NCBI GenBank assembly: GCA_036874045.1
Contig: CM072344.1
Location: 11,628,501 to 11,692,500, forward strand
Direction: 5' to 3'
DNA length: 64,000 nucleotides
Source: Cymodocea nodosa
Lineage: Eukaryota > Streptophyta > Magnoliopsida > Alismatales > Cymodoceaceae
Made by a program: the position numbers and the translations under genes. Position 1 is the first letter of the stretch, and each line of letters opens with the position of its first letter. Shown piece by piece: positions 1 to 10,941 of the stretch. The notes beneath the pieces are model-generated. The model worked only from the letters and a program-made list of their open reading frames with translations. It searched no databases and was not told the origin of the DNA.

Positions 1-645
1 TAAAATTGATATCATTTATGAAACTGAAAAAACCATAATGAAAATTGATAAAAATTGAATGCAATGAGATTAGATGATTTGGAAAGAAAACTAAAAGTAT
101 TGGAAAAATTTACAATGAAATTACAAGTTATGCAACAGGAAAACACAAATGAAAACTTTAATATTACACAAGTGCATAATTTTCAAGATATACAAACAAA
201 AGAAAATACCAATGCAATAGAATTTATAGAATGCAATTTAAAACTAAAAATAGTTGAAGATCATAATCACGAAAATGAAATACAAGAACATCATGAAAGT
301 AATGAAAATCTAGAAGATGTATGTATAACATTAAGATTTGGAATTGATATACCACCAAGAATTCAAAAAGAAAGTAATATGAAGGTGGATAAGAATAAAA
401 TTCAAAATGATAATGAAAATGTAATATCTGAAAATGTAGAAATCAATGAAGAAAAATCAGAATCTGAAAATGAGACTAAAAATGATCAAACAAATGAAAT
501 GAAAGATAAAGAATCTTTTAAATCATAATCATTAGCACCCTATCCTAAAAGATTACAACAAACATTTCCTGAAAAACAAGAAAAAATTACAGAAATTTTT
601 GAAAAAGTGCAAGTTAACATTCATTTGCTAGACTTATTGTAGAAA
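1..645 (+). pseudogene. gag C-terminal region of G1
   Basis: An open stretch from 55 to 528 encodes an acidic, asparagine- and glutamate-rich, probably coiled-coil protein. It ends with the phrase CITLRFG, the counterpart of the C(K)A-I/V-TLRSG box that closes Athila gag proteins just before protease; here Ser is changed to Phe. Residues such as DDLERKLKVLEKF are repeated nearly unchanged in G2 at 23170. Stops at 526-528 and near 640 separate it from the protease, which is in the same frame. The upstream part lies outside the window. Confidence 0.8.
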
Positions 646-1296
646 ATGCCACCTTGTGCTAAATTTCTTAAGGATTGGTGTACTAAGAAAAGAGAGCGAA
701 AAGTTTTAAGGAAAGTCTTTTTAGCTGAGCAAAGTAGTTCCCTATTTCTGCCACAAATTCCTAAAAAGTTATTTGATCCTGGAATCCCTGTTATATCTTG
801 CACCATAAGAAATACTATTCTAGAAAGAACCTTAATAGACCTAGGTGCAGGTATAAATGTTATGCGGAGTGATATATTTACATCCTTAGGATTAGAAGGC
901 TTAATCCCTACTAGGACTGTTATTCAATTAGCTGATAGAAGTATAAGATACCCTAGAGGAAAAATAGAGGATGTCTTAATTAAAATTGAAAACTTCATAT
1001 ATCTTATTGATATTGTGATTTTGGATTCCCAACAAATTAAGCATCAAAATCATGATACATTTTTAATTTTGGGAAGACCATTTTTAGAAACATCAGGGGG
1101 TGTTATAAATTGTAAAACTAGAGTAATAAAGTTAGCATATGGTAATGAGGATACTCAATTAAACATTTTCAAACCAGAAAAGTTTGAGGAGTTAGAAATG
1201 TCCTTACATACTATAGACTTTTTAGAGGATGAAGGAGATATGCTAGATGATGTGATTCAAGAAGAACTAAATAGGCAACTAAATTCTAAAACTTAG
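646..1296 (+). pseudogene. retroviral-type aspartic protease region of G1
   Basis: The 216-residue open segment begins PPCAKFLKDWCTKKR, the linker that precedes the Athila protease, followed by the active-site region IDLGAGINVM (Athila proteases carry D-L-G where other families have D-S/T-G). The second protease box, LILGRPFLET, is at about residues 140-150. Retroviral proteases cleave Gag-Pol during particle maturation. The reading frame is continuous with the gag segment but leaves frame near 1290, where G2 at 24395 remains open. The methionine at 646 is only the first after a stop, not a real start. Confidence 0.85.
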
Positions 1297-2790
1297 AAGT
1301 AAGTGAAAGCATAAATGTAGAAGGAGATCAAGAAGAGATTAATATAGAAAATGAAAATGTTCAATTAGAAGCTCTAGCTTCTGATGGTTAACATTTAGAT
1401 TTAAAACATTTACCTCCTGAATTAACCTATATATTTTTAGAAGAAAAACGAACATGTTCAATCATTATTGTTTCAGATTTAAAAGAGGATCAAATTGCTA
1501 AATTAAAAGATGTAGTAAAAACTTATAAAGAGGCAATAGGATGGACTATGACTAATATAAAAGGGTTAAGTGCAACTTTATGCTGCTACCACATATATTT
1601 AGAAGAAAATGCTAAACCTATTAGAATTCCTGAGAGGAGATTAAATCCAAACCTTAAAGAAGTAGTGAGGAAAGAAATAGTGAAATGGTTAGATAATGAC
1701 ATAATTTATCCTATTTCTGATAGCTCATGGGTTAGTCCAATCCATGTAGTTCCCAATAAATCAGGATTAACAATTATTAGGAATGAAAGTCAGGACTTAA
1801 TACCTACTAGAATTCAATCAGGCTGGAGTGTGTATATAGACTATAGAAAGTTGAATGTTGTGACTAGGAAAGATTCCCTTACCTTTCATAGATCAAATGC
1901 TAGAGAAATTAGCAGGGCAAGAATATTTTTGTTCCCTAGACGAGTATTCAGGATATAACCAAGTTCTAGTAGCATTAGAGGATCAAGAGAAAACAACTTT
2001 CACATGTCCTAATGGAACTTATGCTTTTAAGAGAATGCCATTCGGATTTTGCAATGCACTAGCCACCTTTCAAAGGTGTATGCAGGGCATATTCATTGGA
2101 ATGACTGAAGATTTTTAGAAATATTTATAGATGATTTTACTATTTATGGAACTTCATATGAAGTGTGTTTAAACAATTTAGACCAAGTATTAAAACACTG
2201 TGTGGAAAAAAGTCTGGTTCTAAATGGGAAAAATGTCACTTCATGGTTAAACAAAGAATAGTCTTAGGACATGTTGTTTCAAAGAAAGGGTTGGAAGTAG
2301 ATAAAGCTAAAATAGAAGTAATTTCTAATCTACCAGAACATGCTAGATTTTATAGAAGATTTATTAAAGATTTTAGCAAAATAGCTAGACCTTTAACTAA
2401 TCTATTAAAAGATGTCCCATTTAACTTTGATAAAAATTGCAAAGATGCATTTTTCAAGCTTAAGAATAGCTTAATTTCCACTCCTATAATACAAGCACCT
2501 GATTGGAGCCATCTATTTGAAATAATGTGTGATGCATCTGATTTTACTGTAGGAGTAGTGTTGGGACAGAAGATAGAAAAATCTCCTAGAGTGGTTCATT
2601 ATGCAAGCAAAACATTAAATGATGCTCAAGTTAATTATACAACTACTGAAAAATAACTATTAGCTATTGTGTTTGCCTTAGAAAAGTTTAGATCATATCT
2701 GATTGGAGCTAAAGTGATAGTATACACGAATCATTCAGCTTTAAAGCACTTAATAGCAAAGAAAGAGACTAAACCTTGATTGATTCAATC
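1297..2790 (+). pseudogene. reverse transcriptase and RNase H of G1, broken into three frames
   Basis: RT would copy the element RNA into cDNA. Visible RT boxes are WVSPIHVVPNK, DYRKLNVVTRKD, SGYNQVLVALEDQEK and MPFGFCNALATFQRCM. The catalytic box is F-I-D-D at 2124-2135 (usually F-M-D-D). RNase H starts at CDASDFTVG near 2530. The gene passes through three reading frames between 1548 and 2656. RT lacks about 12 residues between NLPE and HARFY that G2 has, and a gap near 2780 removes the final RNase H motif (ADHLLRLQ in G2). It cannot make an active enzyme. Confidence 0.88.
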
Positions 2791-2989
2791 TTACAAATAG
2801 AAAAATCAAATATTGAAATTAAGGATAATTTTATTGATGAATAGTTAATGACCATCAACACAATGCCTTGGTATGCAGACATAGTTAATTACTTAGTTAC
2901 TGGTTTAACACCTAAGGATTAGAATAGATAGATAAGAAATTATTCTTTTCAAGAGTAAAATATTACTATTGGGAAGACCCATACTTATT

Positions 2990-4169
2990 TAAGAAATGTC
3001 TTGATCTAGTTTTAAGGAGGTGTGTTCTAGAAACTAAATATCAAAGCATATTATCTTTTTGCCATGACCAAGCATGTGGAGGGCATTTTGGTTCAAGGAA
3101 AACTACTGCCAAAATTCTGCAATGTGGATTTTATTGGCCAACACTATTCAAAGATGCTCATAAATACTGCTTAAGTTGTTTAATATGTCAACAAATAGGA
3201 AGAATATCAAAGATGAATATGATGCCTCTCAATCCTATTGTTGAGGTTGAAATCTTTGATGTGTGGGGAATAGATTTTGTGGATTCATTTCCTATGTCTA
3301 ATCAATTTAATTATATATTATTGGGGGTGGATTATGTATCTAAATGGATAGAAGCTATTCTTAAAAAAACTAATGACAACAAAGTGGTAATATACTTCAT
3401 AAGAACTAATATAATTACCAAATTTGGAATATCTAAAGCTATTATCAGTGATAGAGGAACTCATTTCTGTAATAGAAGTTTTGAAGCCTTAATGAAGAAA
3501 TATGGAGTAAATCACAAAATTGCAACATCATATCATCTGCAAACAAGTGGACAAGTAGAAAGTGCAAATAAACAAATTAAGTTAATTTTAGAAAAAGTAG
3601 TAAATCCTACTAGAACAGATTGAGTTAATAGATTAATAGATGCACTTTGGGCTTATAGAATTGCTTATAAGACAAGCTTAGGTATGCCACCTTTTAGGCT
3701 AGCATATGGAAAAAGTTGTCATTTACTAGTTGAAATTGAACATAGAGCTTATTGGGCATTAAAAACATTGAACACTAATTTAAATCAAGCTGCTAAAAAT
3801 AGGAAAATACAATTAATTAAATTGGAGGAATTTAGGAATAAAGCTTATTCGAAAACTATAAGAAAAAAAGAGAAAATGAAGTTCTGGCATGACAAGAAAA
3901 TTATTCCAAAAGCCTTTAAAATAGGATAAGAAGTATATCTTTACATGACTAGACTCCATAACCATCCAAAAAAATTATGATATAGATGGGCATGACCTTA
4001 TATAATTCAAAACATTTATTCTTATGGAGCTATTGAAATTGAAAATCCTAAAAATCAGAATATATTTAAAGTAAACGGACAAAGACTTAGACCTACTCTG
4101 AAGATTCCAAAAAGTTCCTTTAGAATTATAAAAGAAGTAAGAGTAGAGGACTACTCGAGCTTTACTTAG
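2990..4169 (+). pseudogene. integrase of G1
   Basis: Integrase inserts cDNA into chromosomes. The N-terminal HHCC zinc site is still readable (CHDQACGGHFG ... CLSCLICQQ) near 3060-3190. The catalytic D-D-E triad is visible as WGIDFVDSF, SDRGTHFCN and SGQVESANK (3260-3570). The C-terminal part continues through RLAYGKSCH to KVNGQRLRP and stops at 4167-4169. In-frame stops include TGA at 3621-3623 (Trp in related copies) and another at 3927-3929. No chromodomain follows, which fits Athila rather than chromoviruses. Confidence 0.88.
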
Positions 4170-4899
4170 TAAGAAATTATCTAAACTATTTTTTTTAAAA
4201 AAAAAAAAGAAACGTATTTAAACATTGTCACGATTCAATCGAAAGAAATTATCAATTTTACCAAAACATATATTAAAAGAAAAAAATTGTTGTGGTTCAA
4301 CCAATAGGATCCATTGGTCTGATCGAAACATAAAAAAAAAAAATCTATATATTATATTAAGTAAAAATGTTGGTATTACCGAAGCATAGTATTGATTCTG
4401 CTAGAGAAAAAAAAGAGTATTTAATTTCGGTTCAACTGAGGAATATAACAGTTTGATCGAAATTTTAAAATGTTGAAAAATTAAGAGTCAGTTAAACCGA
4501 AAATTCTTCAGTCTTGACCAAAGTAAAAATTATTATTATAAGTATTTTTATTAGTTATAACTTTACGAAAAGTCTATTGAGTTACGCTTAACTCAACGAA
4601 CTTAATCCATTGAGTCTAGGATAAGTTAACGAACTTTCCCCATTGAGTTAACTATAACTCAACAGAGTACTATAGTTAAGTCCACGAACTTAGTCTATGG
4701 AGTTAACCATAATTCCATGGAGAAGTGAGTGAGAGAGCGAGAGTTTGCATGGGAAAATTACCCGATTACCCGCTTAAAACTTAGGGTTTATTTATACTAA
4801 AACTTAGGATTTAGGGGCATTATTTGTAGAATCATTTAGAACTTAGAACAATAGAGATCAGAGTGATTTCGTTCCATTCTGTCACACCACGACGACAAG
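4170..4899 (+). promoter_or_regulatory. spacer between pol and ORF2 of G1, promoter-like
   Basis: This stretch has no gene. It is AT-rich and colinear with 27393-28046 of G2. Between about 4560 and 4715 it holds repeated short motifs of the type AACTCAACGAACTTA / GTCCATTGAGTTA, in both orientations. At 4781-4798 the sequence TTAGGGTTTATTTATAC combines an inverted telo-box (AAACCCTA) with a TATA-like box, about 105 bases before the ORF2 ATG at 4900. I infer a promoter for ORF2; no transcript evidence is available here. Confidence 0.5.
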
Positions 4900-4945
4900 A
4901 TGATGCTAGAGTTTTGGGAGGAAATAGACACCAAAACTTGCTTAT
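4900..4945 (+). pseudogene. start of ORF2 of G1 (remnant)
   Basis: Only the first dozen or so codons remain, from ATG at 4900. They align with the start of ORF2 in G2 (28047): the stretch GTAGACACATCAGAATTT there matches ATAGACACCAAAACTTGC here. Homology then stops and an inverted LTR piece begins. The short remnant is useful because it shows that the pol-spacer-ORF2 order existed in two separate gypsy copies. Confidence 0.6.
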
Positions 4946-5191
4946 ACAATGGCACTAGAAGACTTATATTGGATTTGTGAACTAATATTTGTTAAACGGT
5001 GCCAGAAATGCTTGTTTAATTTGCTTTTATACTTATATAAATAATTACTTTTAGAAGTAAACAAACAACCTTTCACATAAATTAGAAATTAAATCCAATT
5101 TGTACTTTTAACTACAAGTGCACAGTGTATATTGTATTTGTGTGCAAGTATAGGTCAATCCCATAGAGATTGAGTAAGAATTGTGCACTAT
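4935..5191 (-). repeat. inverted U5-PBS-leader block upstream of LTR L1
   Basis: Read on the minus strand, this block matches 22373-22640, the U5, primer binding region and leader of G2. Shared landmarks are AAGTAAACAAACAACCTTTCAC, CAAGTGCACAGTGTATATTG and GTGCAAGTATAGGTC. It abuts the start of LTR L1 (TGTTTAGAACG) at 5192 with no polypurine tract between. The normal 3' end of G1 is therefore not what precedes this LTR. Confidence 0.75.
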
Positions 5192-6215
5192 TGTTTAGAA
5201 CGAAAAAATGCATAATATTAACTGTTAAATGATGGTTAATTGCATAATATTTAGCTTATCATATGAGAATTAAGCCATTATGTTATAATTGCACTATTAT
5301 ATGCTTTAATGAAAGAATCTGCATAATTCCTGGAAATTAATGTTAATTTAGTACATTTTTGGACTATCGGTAAATTGTAGGCTGTGAAATTCTTAAGTAT
5401 TCGAATTTTCTGTTATTTCGGAGAGTTATGTTTAATATACTGGACAATTATATTTTAAAGAATATTTTATTATTTCTTGAAGTACACATGTTGAAACCAC
5501 AATGCATGATTTAAGTGGATTTTCGGTAAGTTATCTGTTAACTATTCAAAATGCATCTAGGCATCGGATAGTTAGGTTCGTAAGTGTCCAAAATATTTGA
5601 ACTTGTTAAGTTAGAATTATGCACGTGTTGAATTTAAATGCTTTAGTATATCACGTGAGATGCACATGTTTAATTCGTTAAGTTAGCATAATTGTACACG
5701 TTGAGTTGAATACATACTAAAGTAACATGTTAGGTTAGCAGCTTATTTCTTTAGTGCACATGTTTTATAGTTAAATCAACGAAATAAGTCCGTTGAGTTA
5801 TCTGTAACTCCGCGGACCATTTATTTTCTAATATGCCACTATGGTGGATACAAAAACAGGACATTCGAAGGAAGACCACGGTTGCACGTATCACATAGGA
5901 ATTCACTCGCGAAAAGGAGAAGAAATCACCATCGTTGATCTGAATGAAGGAAATCCAACTGATCATTTAAAGTAGAAGCAGTTACTACTGAAGAAGTATA
6001 AAAGAAGAGGAGAAAAAATGAAGAAAGTGTGGTTGGAGGTGTGTGGCAGTGTGTGTAAAGGTGGAGGACCACGCTAACTGCAGGCAGCGTCGGAAGTTCA
6101 CTGAATCATCCACACCAGCACCAATAATTCACTAACATCACCATAATACCATAATCACCAACCATCGAAGGTCTGTGAGGATACTTTCCTGATGTCGGGT
6201 TGATTTTGAGCCAAA
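5192..6215 (+). repeat. gypsy LTR L1, first part (interrupted by G3)
   Basis: Begins TGTTTAGAACGAAAAAATGC, the same start as the inverted copy ending at 31864. It carries G-boxes (CACGTG) at 5622-5627 and 5652-5657 and the motif ATCAACGAAATAAGTCCGTTGAG near 5775. It is cut at 6215 by the insertion of G3 and resumes at 21617. Joining the two parts gives an LTR of roughly 2 kb up to the PBS region. Confidence 0.8.
6211..6215. repeat. left target-site duplication of G3 (CCAAA)
   Basis: CCAAA here is repeated exactly at 21612-21616, directly outside the two G3 termini TGTTTGG and CCAAACA. A perfect 5-base duplication is the normal footprint of LTR-element integration. Confidence 0.9.
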
Positions 6216-7582
6216 TGTTTGGGTTTTCTAGAAGTTTTTAATTTTTAAACTACAAGTGCATGGTGTCCAACGAAGTGCATCGGCAAGTACGGGTCAAAAC
6301 ACAAGGAAATGAGGATAATCTAAGATTCTAATTATAAGAATATGGCAAGCAAATACTTTCCAAATATAGATTAGACTACAAAAAAGGTAAGTCCACGGAT
6401 TTTTAATTTATCAACCAATCAACAGATTATATTGAAAATTTAATCTCAATCATATCTGTTAATGTGGACTTTAGATAAAAAATTTCACACTTAAAAATAC
6501 ACGAATGTTATAACTGAAAATTCAAATATTGAAAATGATGCATAAAATTGGAAACTTCTACACGTTAACAATAGTATCTGAAAAACCTTATAAATCCCAA
6601 ATTACTCAATAAAAAATTCCAAAATCAAATGCCTTGCAAAGTAGACAGGATGTAGATATTAATGAAATATTTATTCTAATTTTTATGTGATCTGAGTTGT
6701 GAGAAAAATGCGTTACAATCATAACAAAAGAGTCTCAGACCAAATTCTGTGCTCGATACCGTTATAGCTTCAAAATGGCATCAAATATTTTCGGATTGCT
6801 ATGAAATAGCAAGATTCTGAATTTTTTCAGAATTTTTACTTAAACAGAAACGCTCCAGAACACATGAATTCTCGGAATAGAAATAAATCAACAAAACTGC
6901 AAATCTGCAAACATTATGCACAACCTTCAACGAATTCTATGTAGTTTCATGCATAACATAATGTAATATCTGGATTTCAACATCAACAAACAACAATATA
7001 TGAATATATATCAATAACAGCACCTGTTTTGACGATTTTCAGATGAAAATAACAAAGATTCACGGATTCACAAAGGAACATACAAATAAAAACGAATCTA
7101 TTTTCTACTTTTACCCTATTACAATGAAAATTAAGAACATAAATAACTACCTACGTGAAACATAATAAAATGTGATACATCTGAAGCCAAAGAAGAGGGG
7201 AAAGTGGAGAAACGATTTGTGGAATCTCACAAATGAAGAAGAGAACCCTTGTAGAGGTAGACGTCCTTCCTCCAAGATGTGGAATGAAGGCTTTCATGTT
7301 GGAGATGGTTTGTGGAATGAAGATGATGAGATCCGAGCTGAAGAGAGGTGGTGGAATGACCGGCGTTCTTCCTTGCTTCAAGATGTGGAGCTCCAAGAGG
7401 GGTGACGGCTGGTGGTGGAAAACAAAAACTCAAGAGGAAGAGCCCTAGACGTGTACCACTCTCTTTTATATAAAGAGTTTCCAAGTTTGGAGATCCATCT
7501 TTGATTCAACGATTGGGATTAAATCCCACTTGATTTTCTTTCTCCAATCTTCAATTTCCATGATCTTCTATTGAATTATAAA

Positions 7583-7587
7583 CTTTT
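7583..7587. repeat. left target-site duplication of D (CTTTT)
   Basis: CTTTT is repeated exactly at 13031-13035 outside the right LTR of D. The uninterrupted site is seen in the other G3 LTR near 21391 as AAACTTTTCATAAC, which confirms both the empty site and the 5-base duplication. Confidence 0.92.
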
Positions 7588-7970
7588 TGTGATGTATGTG
7601 TCTTTCATCAAGTATATGTATGTGTCATTGAATATGGTTGTATTTCTTTGATAATTTGTATAGGGGCAAACTTGTCTTTTGGGTATCACCAACCGTTGCT
7701 CCTATATATGTAAGGGGTCATCCACGTCCAAGGGATGCCATGCCAAACCATCCCTTGATTTTGTTCTCCCCCTTCTTTGTACCAGCAACCATACAACAAG
7801 GAATCATGATAGATTGATCACCCATGGATGTACCTGTGTTGGGGAACCACGTAAATTTGTTGTTCTTCGAATTCTCCACTCGCAATCCTCTCTTCCATGC
7901 AGATATCTTCTCCACGCCACCCCTAGATGCTCCACGTTTGTTTGATCTTTCCACACAACAACTGTTATCA
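7588..7970 (+). repeat. 5' LTR of D
   Basis: Begins TGTGATGTATGTG and ends ACACAACA just before the PBS. A TATA-like run TATATAT at 7703-7709 is conserved in the other LTR at 12773-12779 and lies between two short GGGG/CCCC-flanked motifs. It is the likely promoter for the gag-pol transcript. Confidence 0.93.
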
Positions 7971-7972
7971 GA

Positions 7973-7988
7973 GCCAGGTTGGACATCT
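7973..7988 (+). other. primer binding site of D (initiator tRNA-Met)
   Basis: TGTTATCAGAGCCAGG matches the complement of the 3' end of plant initiator tRNA-Met (TGGTATCAGAGCCAGG) with one mismatch, two bases after the LTR. Confidence 0.9.
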
Positions 7989-8004
7989 TCCGGTTTGCAT
8001 CTGA

Positions 8005-8375
8005 AGTTTCGAAGAGTTTCATCAAGGTTCAAGCCATTTCCGCAAGGGATCTCTCCATTGTTGTAACTACCGTCGTCGCTGGTGCCAGTCTGCACACTCT
8101 GACACCAAGTCGTGTGCCTTCCTCATCCGTGCTCTGTTGCGTATCAAATTTTGAGTACGTGTAGTAAGCTTCCTAAAATTTCTTCCTTTAAAATTTTAAA
8201 GAGATTGATCAAGGTTCAAGCCATTTCTGTAAGGATATCCCCCATTGCTGCAACTGCTATTGTCACCGATGCCAAGTCGTGCGCTATCCTTGTCTATGCT
8301 TCGTTGCATCTCAAATTTTGAGGATGTGTAGTAAGATTCCTGAACTTCCTTCTTTTAAAATTTCATGGTCAGAAG
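8005..8375 (+). repeat. tandem duplication in the D leader
   Basis: Two imperfect copies of about 187 bases lie in the untranslated leader. ATCAAGGTTCAAGCCATTTC occurs at 8021 and 8208, CCAAGTCGTG near 8105 and 8272, and TCAAATTTTGAG near 8145 and 8310. Open frames here are not conserved between the two copies and are not genes. Confidence 0.75.
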
Positions 8376-8691
8376 TTCGTATTCAGAGAGATACAGCAGG
8401 AGGCGTCTTGTTAGGGCATAGTAGTTTTCTGGATGAGTGACTCTTTGATTGTCGGATTTTGGGCATTTTGTGATTGTGGTTTTGTGCTTGGTTTGTGCGA
8501 GTATTTGCTACTGTTTTGTGATAAGTAGTGTGCTTGGCTTGTGGCTGATTGCATTTCATTGAAATCAGTAGTTTCAGTAGCATATTGTTGTTGAGATATT
8601 TCTTGCTATTGTGTACCTTGCCGTAAAATTATGTTTGTTGAAATCACATTGTATCTCGTGTGTATTACTAGTTGTTTGTTGTTTTGAAAAC

Positions 8692-9480
8692 ATGAATACT
8701 TTGGGGTTGAAGATAGAAAAGTTTGATGGTAAGAATAGCTTCAGCTTATGGCAAATTAAGATGAAAGCACTTCTAAAGCAATAAGGTATTTGGGCTCCTT
8801 TAAATAAGGAAACTACTCTGAACAGAAATTCACTAGAGTTTGAATTGCAGGAGGAGAAAGCTCACTCCACCATCTTGTTGTGTTTGCCTGATGAAGTTAT
8901 AATAGAAGTTGCTGATGAATCTACCTCGTTAGGTCTTTGGCAGAAACTTGAGTCATTGTATATGACTAAGTCTTTAACAAACAAATTGCTGTTAAAGCAA
9001 AGATTGTTCTCTTTAAAGATGATAGAAGGTGTACCTCTTAAGCAGCATTTAGATCAGCTAAATGCTATTTTGATGGAACTCAAGAATATTGGAGTAATCA
9101 TAGAAGATGAAGATGCAGCTCTTATCTTGCTTTGTTCACTCCCATTGAGTTATGAAAACTTTGTTTAGTCTTGTGTAGTTGGAAGAGATTCAATTACACT
9201 GGAAGAAGTGAGGTCCAGCCTTCATTCTAGGGAGCTCAAGCACATGGTGCATGGTAGAAACGAGGCAAGTGGTGTTGGCCTCTCAACTCAGCAGCAAGAG
9301 AACAGGGGAAGAAGCCAGAGACAAGGTGAAGGGAAGAATAGAAGTAGAAGCAAGTTGAAGGGCAAGTACTCTAGGGATACTTGCCATTACTGTAAGGAGA
9401 AAGGACATTGGAAATCACATTGTCCCAAGCTTATGAACAAAGGAAAGGTTGCTGTGGCAGAAACCAGTTTTACGTTAGGT
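8692..9480 (+). pseudogene. gag of D
   Basis: Begins at ATG 8692 with NTLGLKIEKFDGKNSFSLWQ, the usual start of copia gag proteins (substrate phrase FDG-x-N-F-x-x-W). The central region LWQKLESLYMTKSLTNKLLL is the conserved capsid-like core. The zinc knuckle CHYCKEKGHWKSHC near 9392-9433 is intact (CX2CX4HX4C) and would bind the RNA genome. Stops at 8782-8784 and 9166-9168 break the frame. The start is supported by position after the leader and by homology, not by a Kozak match. Confidence 0.88.
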
Positions 9481-9864
9481 GATGACTTTTCTCTTACAGT
9501 TTGTTGTAGTGCCTATTTTGATGATCAGTGGATTATGAATTCAGGAGCTTCACATCATATGACTCCTACTAGGGAGTATTTTGACACCTACGAGTAGGTG
9601 GAGGGTGGTCAAGTGACTTTGACCAATGATGATGTGTGTTCTAGAGTTGGTGTGGGCACTACAAAATTTAAGCTGCATGATGGCACAGTTAGAATTCTGG
9701 AGGATGTTTGGCACGTCCCAAAGCTTGGAAAAAGTCTGATCTCACAGATGGCCCTTGATGCTAAGGGTTATAGATATATAGGTGGTGAGGGGAAGATCAG
9801 CATACTGAAAGGCTCGTTAGTTGTTATGAAGGGAACCAAATCTGGTCCCTTATACATTTTGTAG
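9481..9864 (+). pseudogene. aspartic protease of D, active-site Asp changed to Asn
   Basis: The copia protease box W-I-x-D-S-G-A-S-H-H-M is present as WIMNSGASHHM, so the catalytic Asp codon at 9538-9540 now reads AAT (Asn). The segment VWHVPKLGKSLISQ near 9708-9750 is the second conserved box. A stop lies at 9595-9597, and the frame continues to the pre-integrase region. The substitution alone would abolish Gag-Pol cleavage. Confidence 0.85.
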
Positions 9865-10941
9865 GGCACTCCAATTGTTGGCGTAGCTACATCAGCTATA
9901 TTTGGTCAGCAGGATTTTTCTGTCATGTGGCACTCAAGGATGGGTCATTTGGGGCAGAAAGGAATGCAGAAACTAAGTAGTTTGGGGAAGTTTGATTTGC
10001 ACAAGGTTGCTTGTATTGACATGTGCAAGCATTGTATCTTTGGCAAACAGAAAAGATTGTCATTTGCACGTAGTCAGCATAGCTCCAAGGGAGTTCTTGA
10101 TTATATTCATGTTGATTGTTGGGGGCCTTCATGCCAGCCTTCTATTGTAGGTTCCAGATATTTTCTTTCTATCATTAACTGTCATTCAAGGATGAACTGA
10201 GTTTTCTTTTTGACAGACAAAAGTGAAGCTTTTTCTTGCTTCAAGCATTGGAAGTAGGTAGAAAACCAAACAGACAAAAAGGTAAAATATCTTAGAACTG
10301 ATAATGGTCTTGAGTTTTGTTTTCAAGAATTTGATAACTTTTGTAAAGATGAAGGCATTACACAGCATAACATTGTCAGGTATACCCCTCAGCAAAATGG
10401 AGTGGGTGAAAGATTGAACAAAACACTCCTAGAAAAGGCATGCTGTATGCTATCTCATGTAGGTTTGAGCAAGAAGTTTTGAGCAAAGGCTGTTAACACA
10501 GCTTCCTATCTGGTGAATAGGTCCCCTTCTAGTGCCTTAGATGGGAAGATACCTCTTGAGGTATGGTTGAAAAGATCTACTAGTTATTCAAAGCTCAGAA
10601 TTTTCGGGTGTCCAGCTTACTATCATGTGAACAATGGCAAGCTGGAACCACATGCCAAGAAAGGCATATTTGTGGGTTATGGTATTGGTGTAAATGGATA
10701 CAGGATATATGATATTGAATCTCACAAAGTAATATATAGTCGTGATGTTACTTTTGATGAGAATTCTCTTTTGCAGGAAATAGATAAACTAGTAGGTGAA
10801 ACACCAGAAATTGAGCACACCCTTCCTAAACAGATGGAGATAGATGACGCACAGCAGTCGCCTATCACTGATCAAGTTGAAATTAGAGAAATCTCATCTG
10901 AAACTCAGGAAAATGAAGTTGAGGAGGAAGAGGTGGAGTAA
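9865..10941 (+). pseudogene. integrase of D
   Basis: The HHCC zinc region is visible (WHSRMGHLG ... CKHCIFGKQ at 9928-10044). The catalytic core shows HVDCWGPS, RTDNGLEF near 10300 and QQNGVGERLN near 10392, so D, D and E are all retained. The copia-specific C-terminal box FGCPAYYHVN and KGIFVGYG follow near 10602-10680. Stops at 9862-9864, 10198-10200 and near 10255 and 10480 break the frame. Confidence 0.88.

Larger units (their letters stand above)
1..4945 (+). mobile_element. G1: partial Ty3/gypsy (Athila-like) retrotransposon internal region
   Basis: The window opens inside a gypsy element. The order gag C-terminus, protease, RT, RNase H, integrase, noncoding spacer, second ORF is that of the Athila group. 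The protein signature CAKFLKDWCTKKR before the protease and the integrase phrase MMPLNPIVEVEIFDVWGIDF are characteristic of that group. G1 is colinear with G2 (23100-28100) and closely similar at the DNA level. It is strongly decayed, with stops, several frameshifts, an in-frame loss of about 12 residues in RT near 2334, and a loss of about 90 bases at the end of RNase H near 2780. It ends near 4945, where ORF2 breaks off into an inverted U5 block. Confidence 0.9.

Noticed and set aside
7172..7484. Overlapping open frames on both strands, repeated at 20967-21314
   Set aside because: They lie in the two LTRs of G3, so conservation follows from LTR duplication. The two copies differ in length and no motif is recognisable.
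7679..8321. Several open frames of 60-125 codons in the D LTR and leader, both strands
   Set aside because: They overlap the LTR, PBS and a tandem duplication, and the same frame is not kept in the other LTR or in the second repeat unit.
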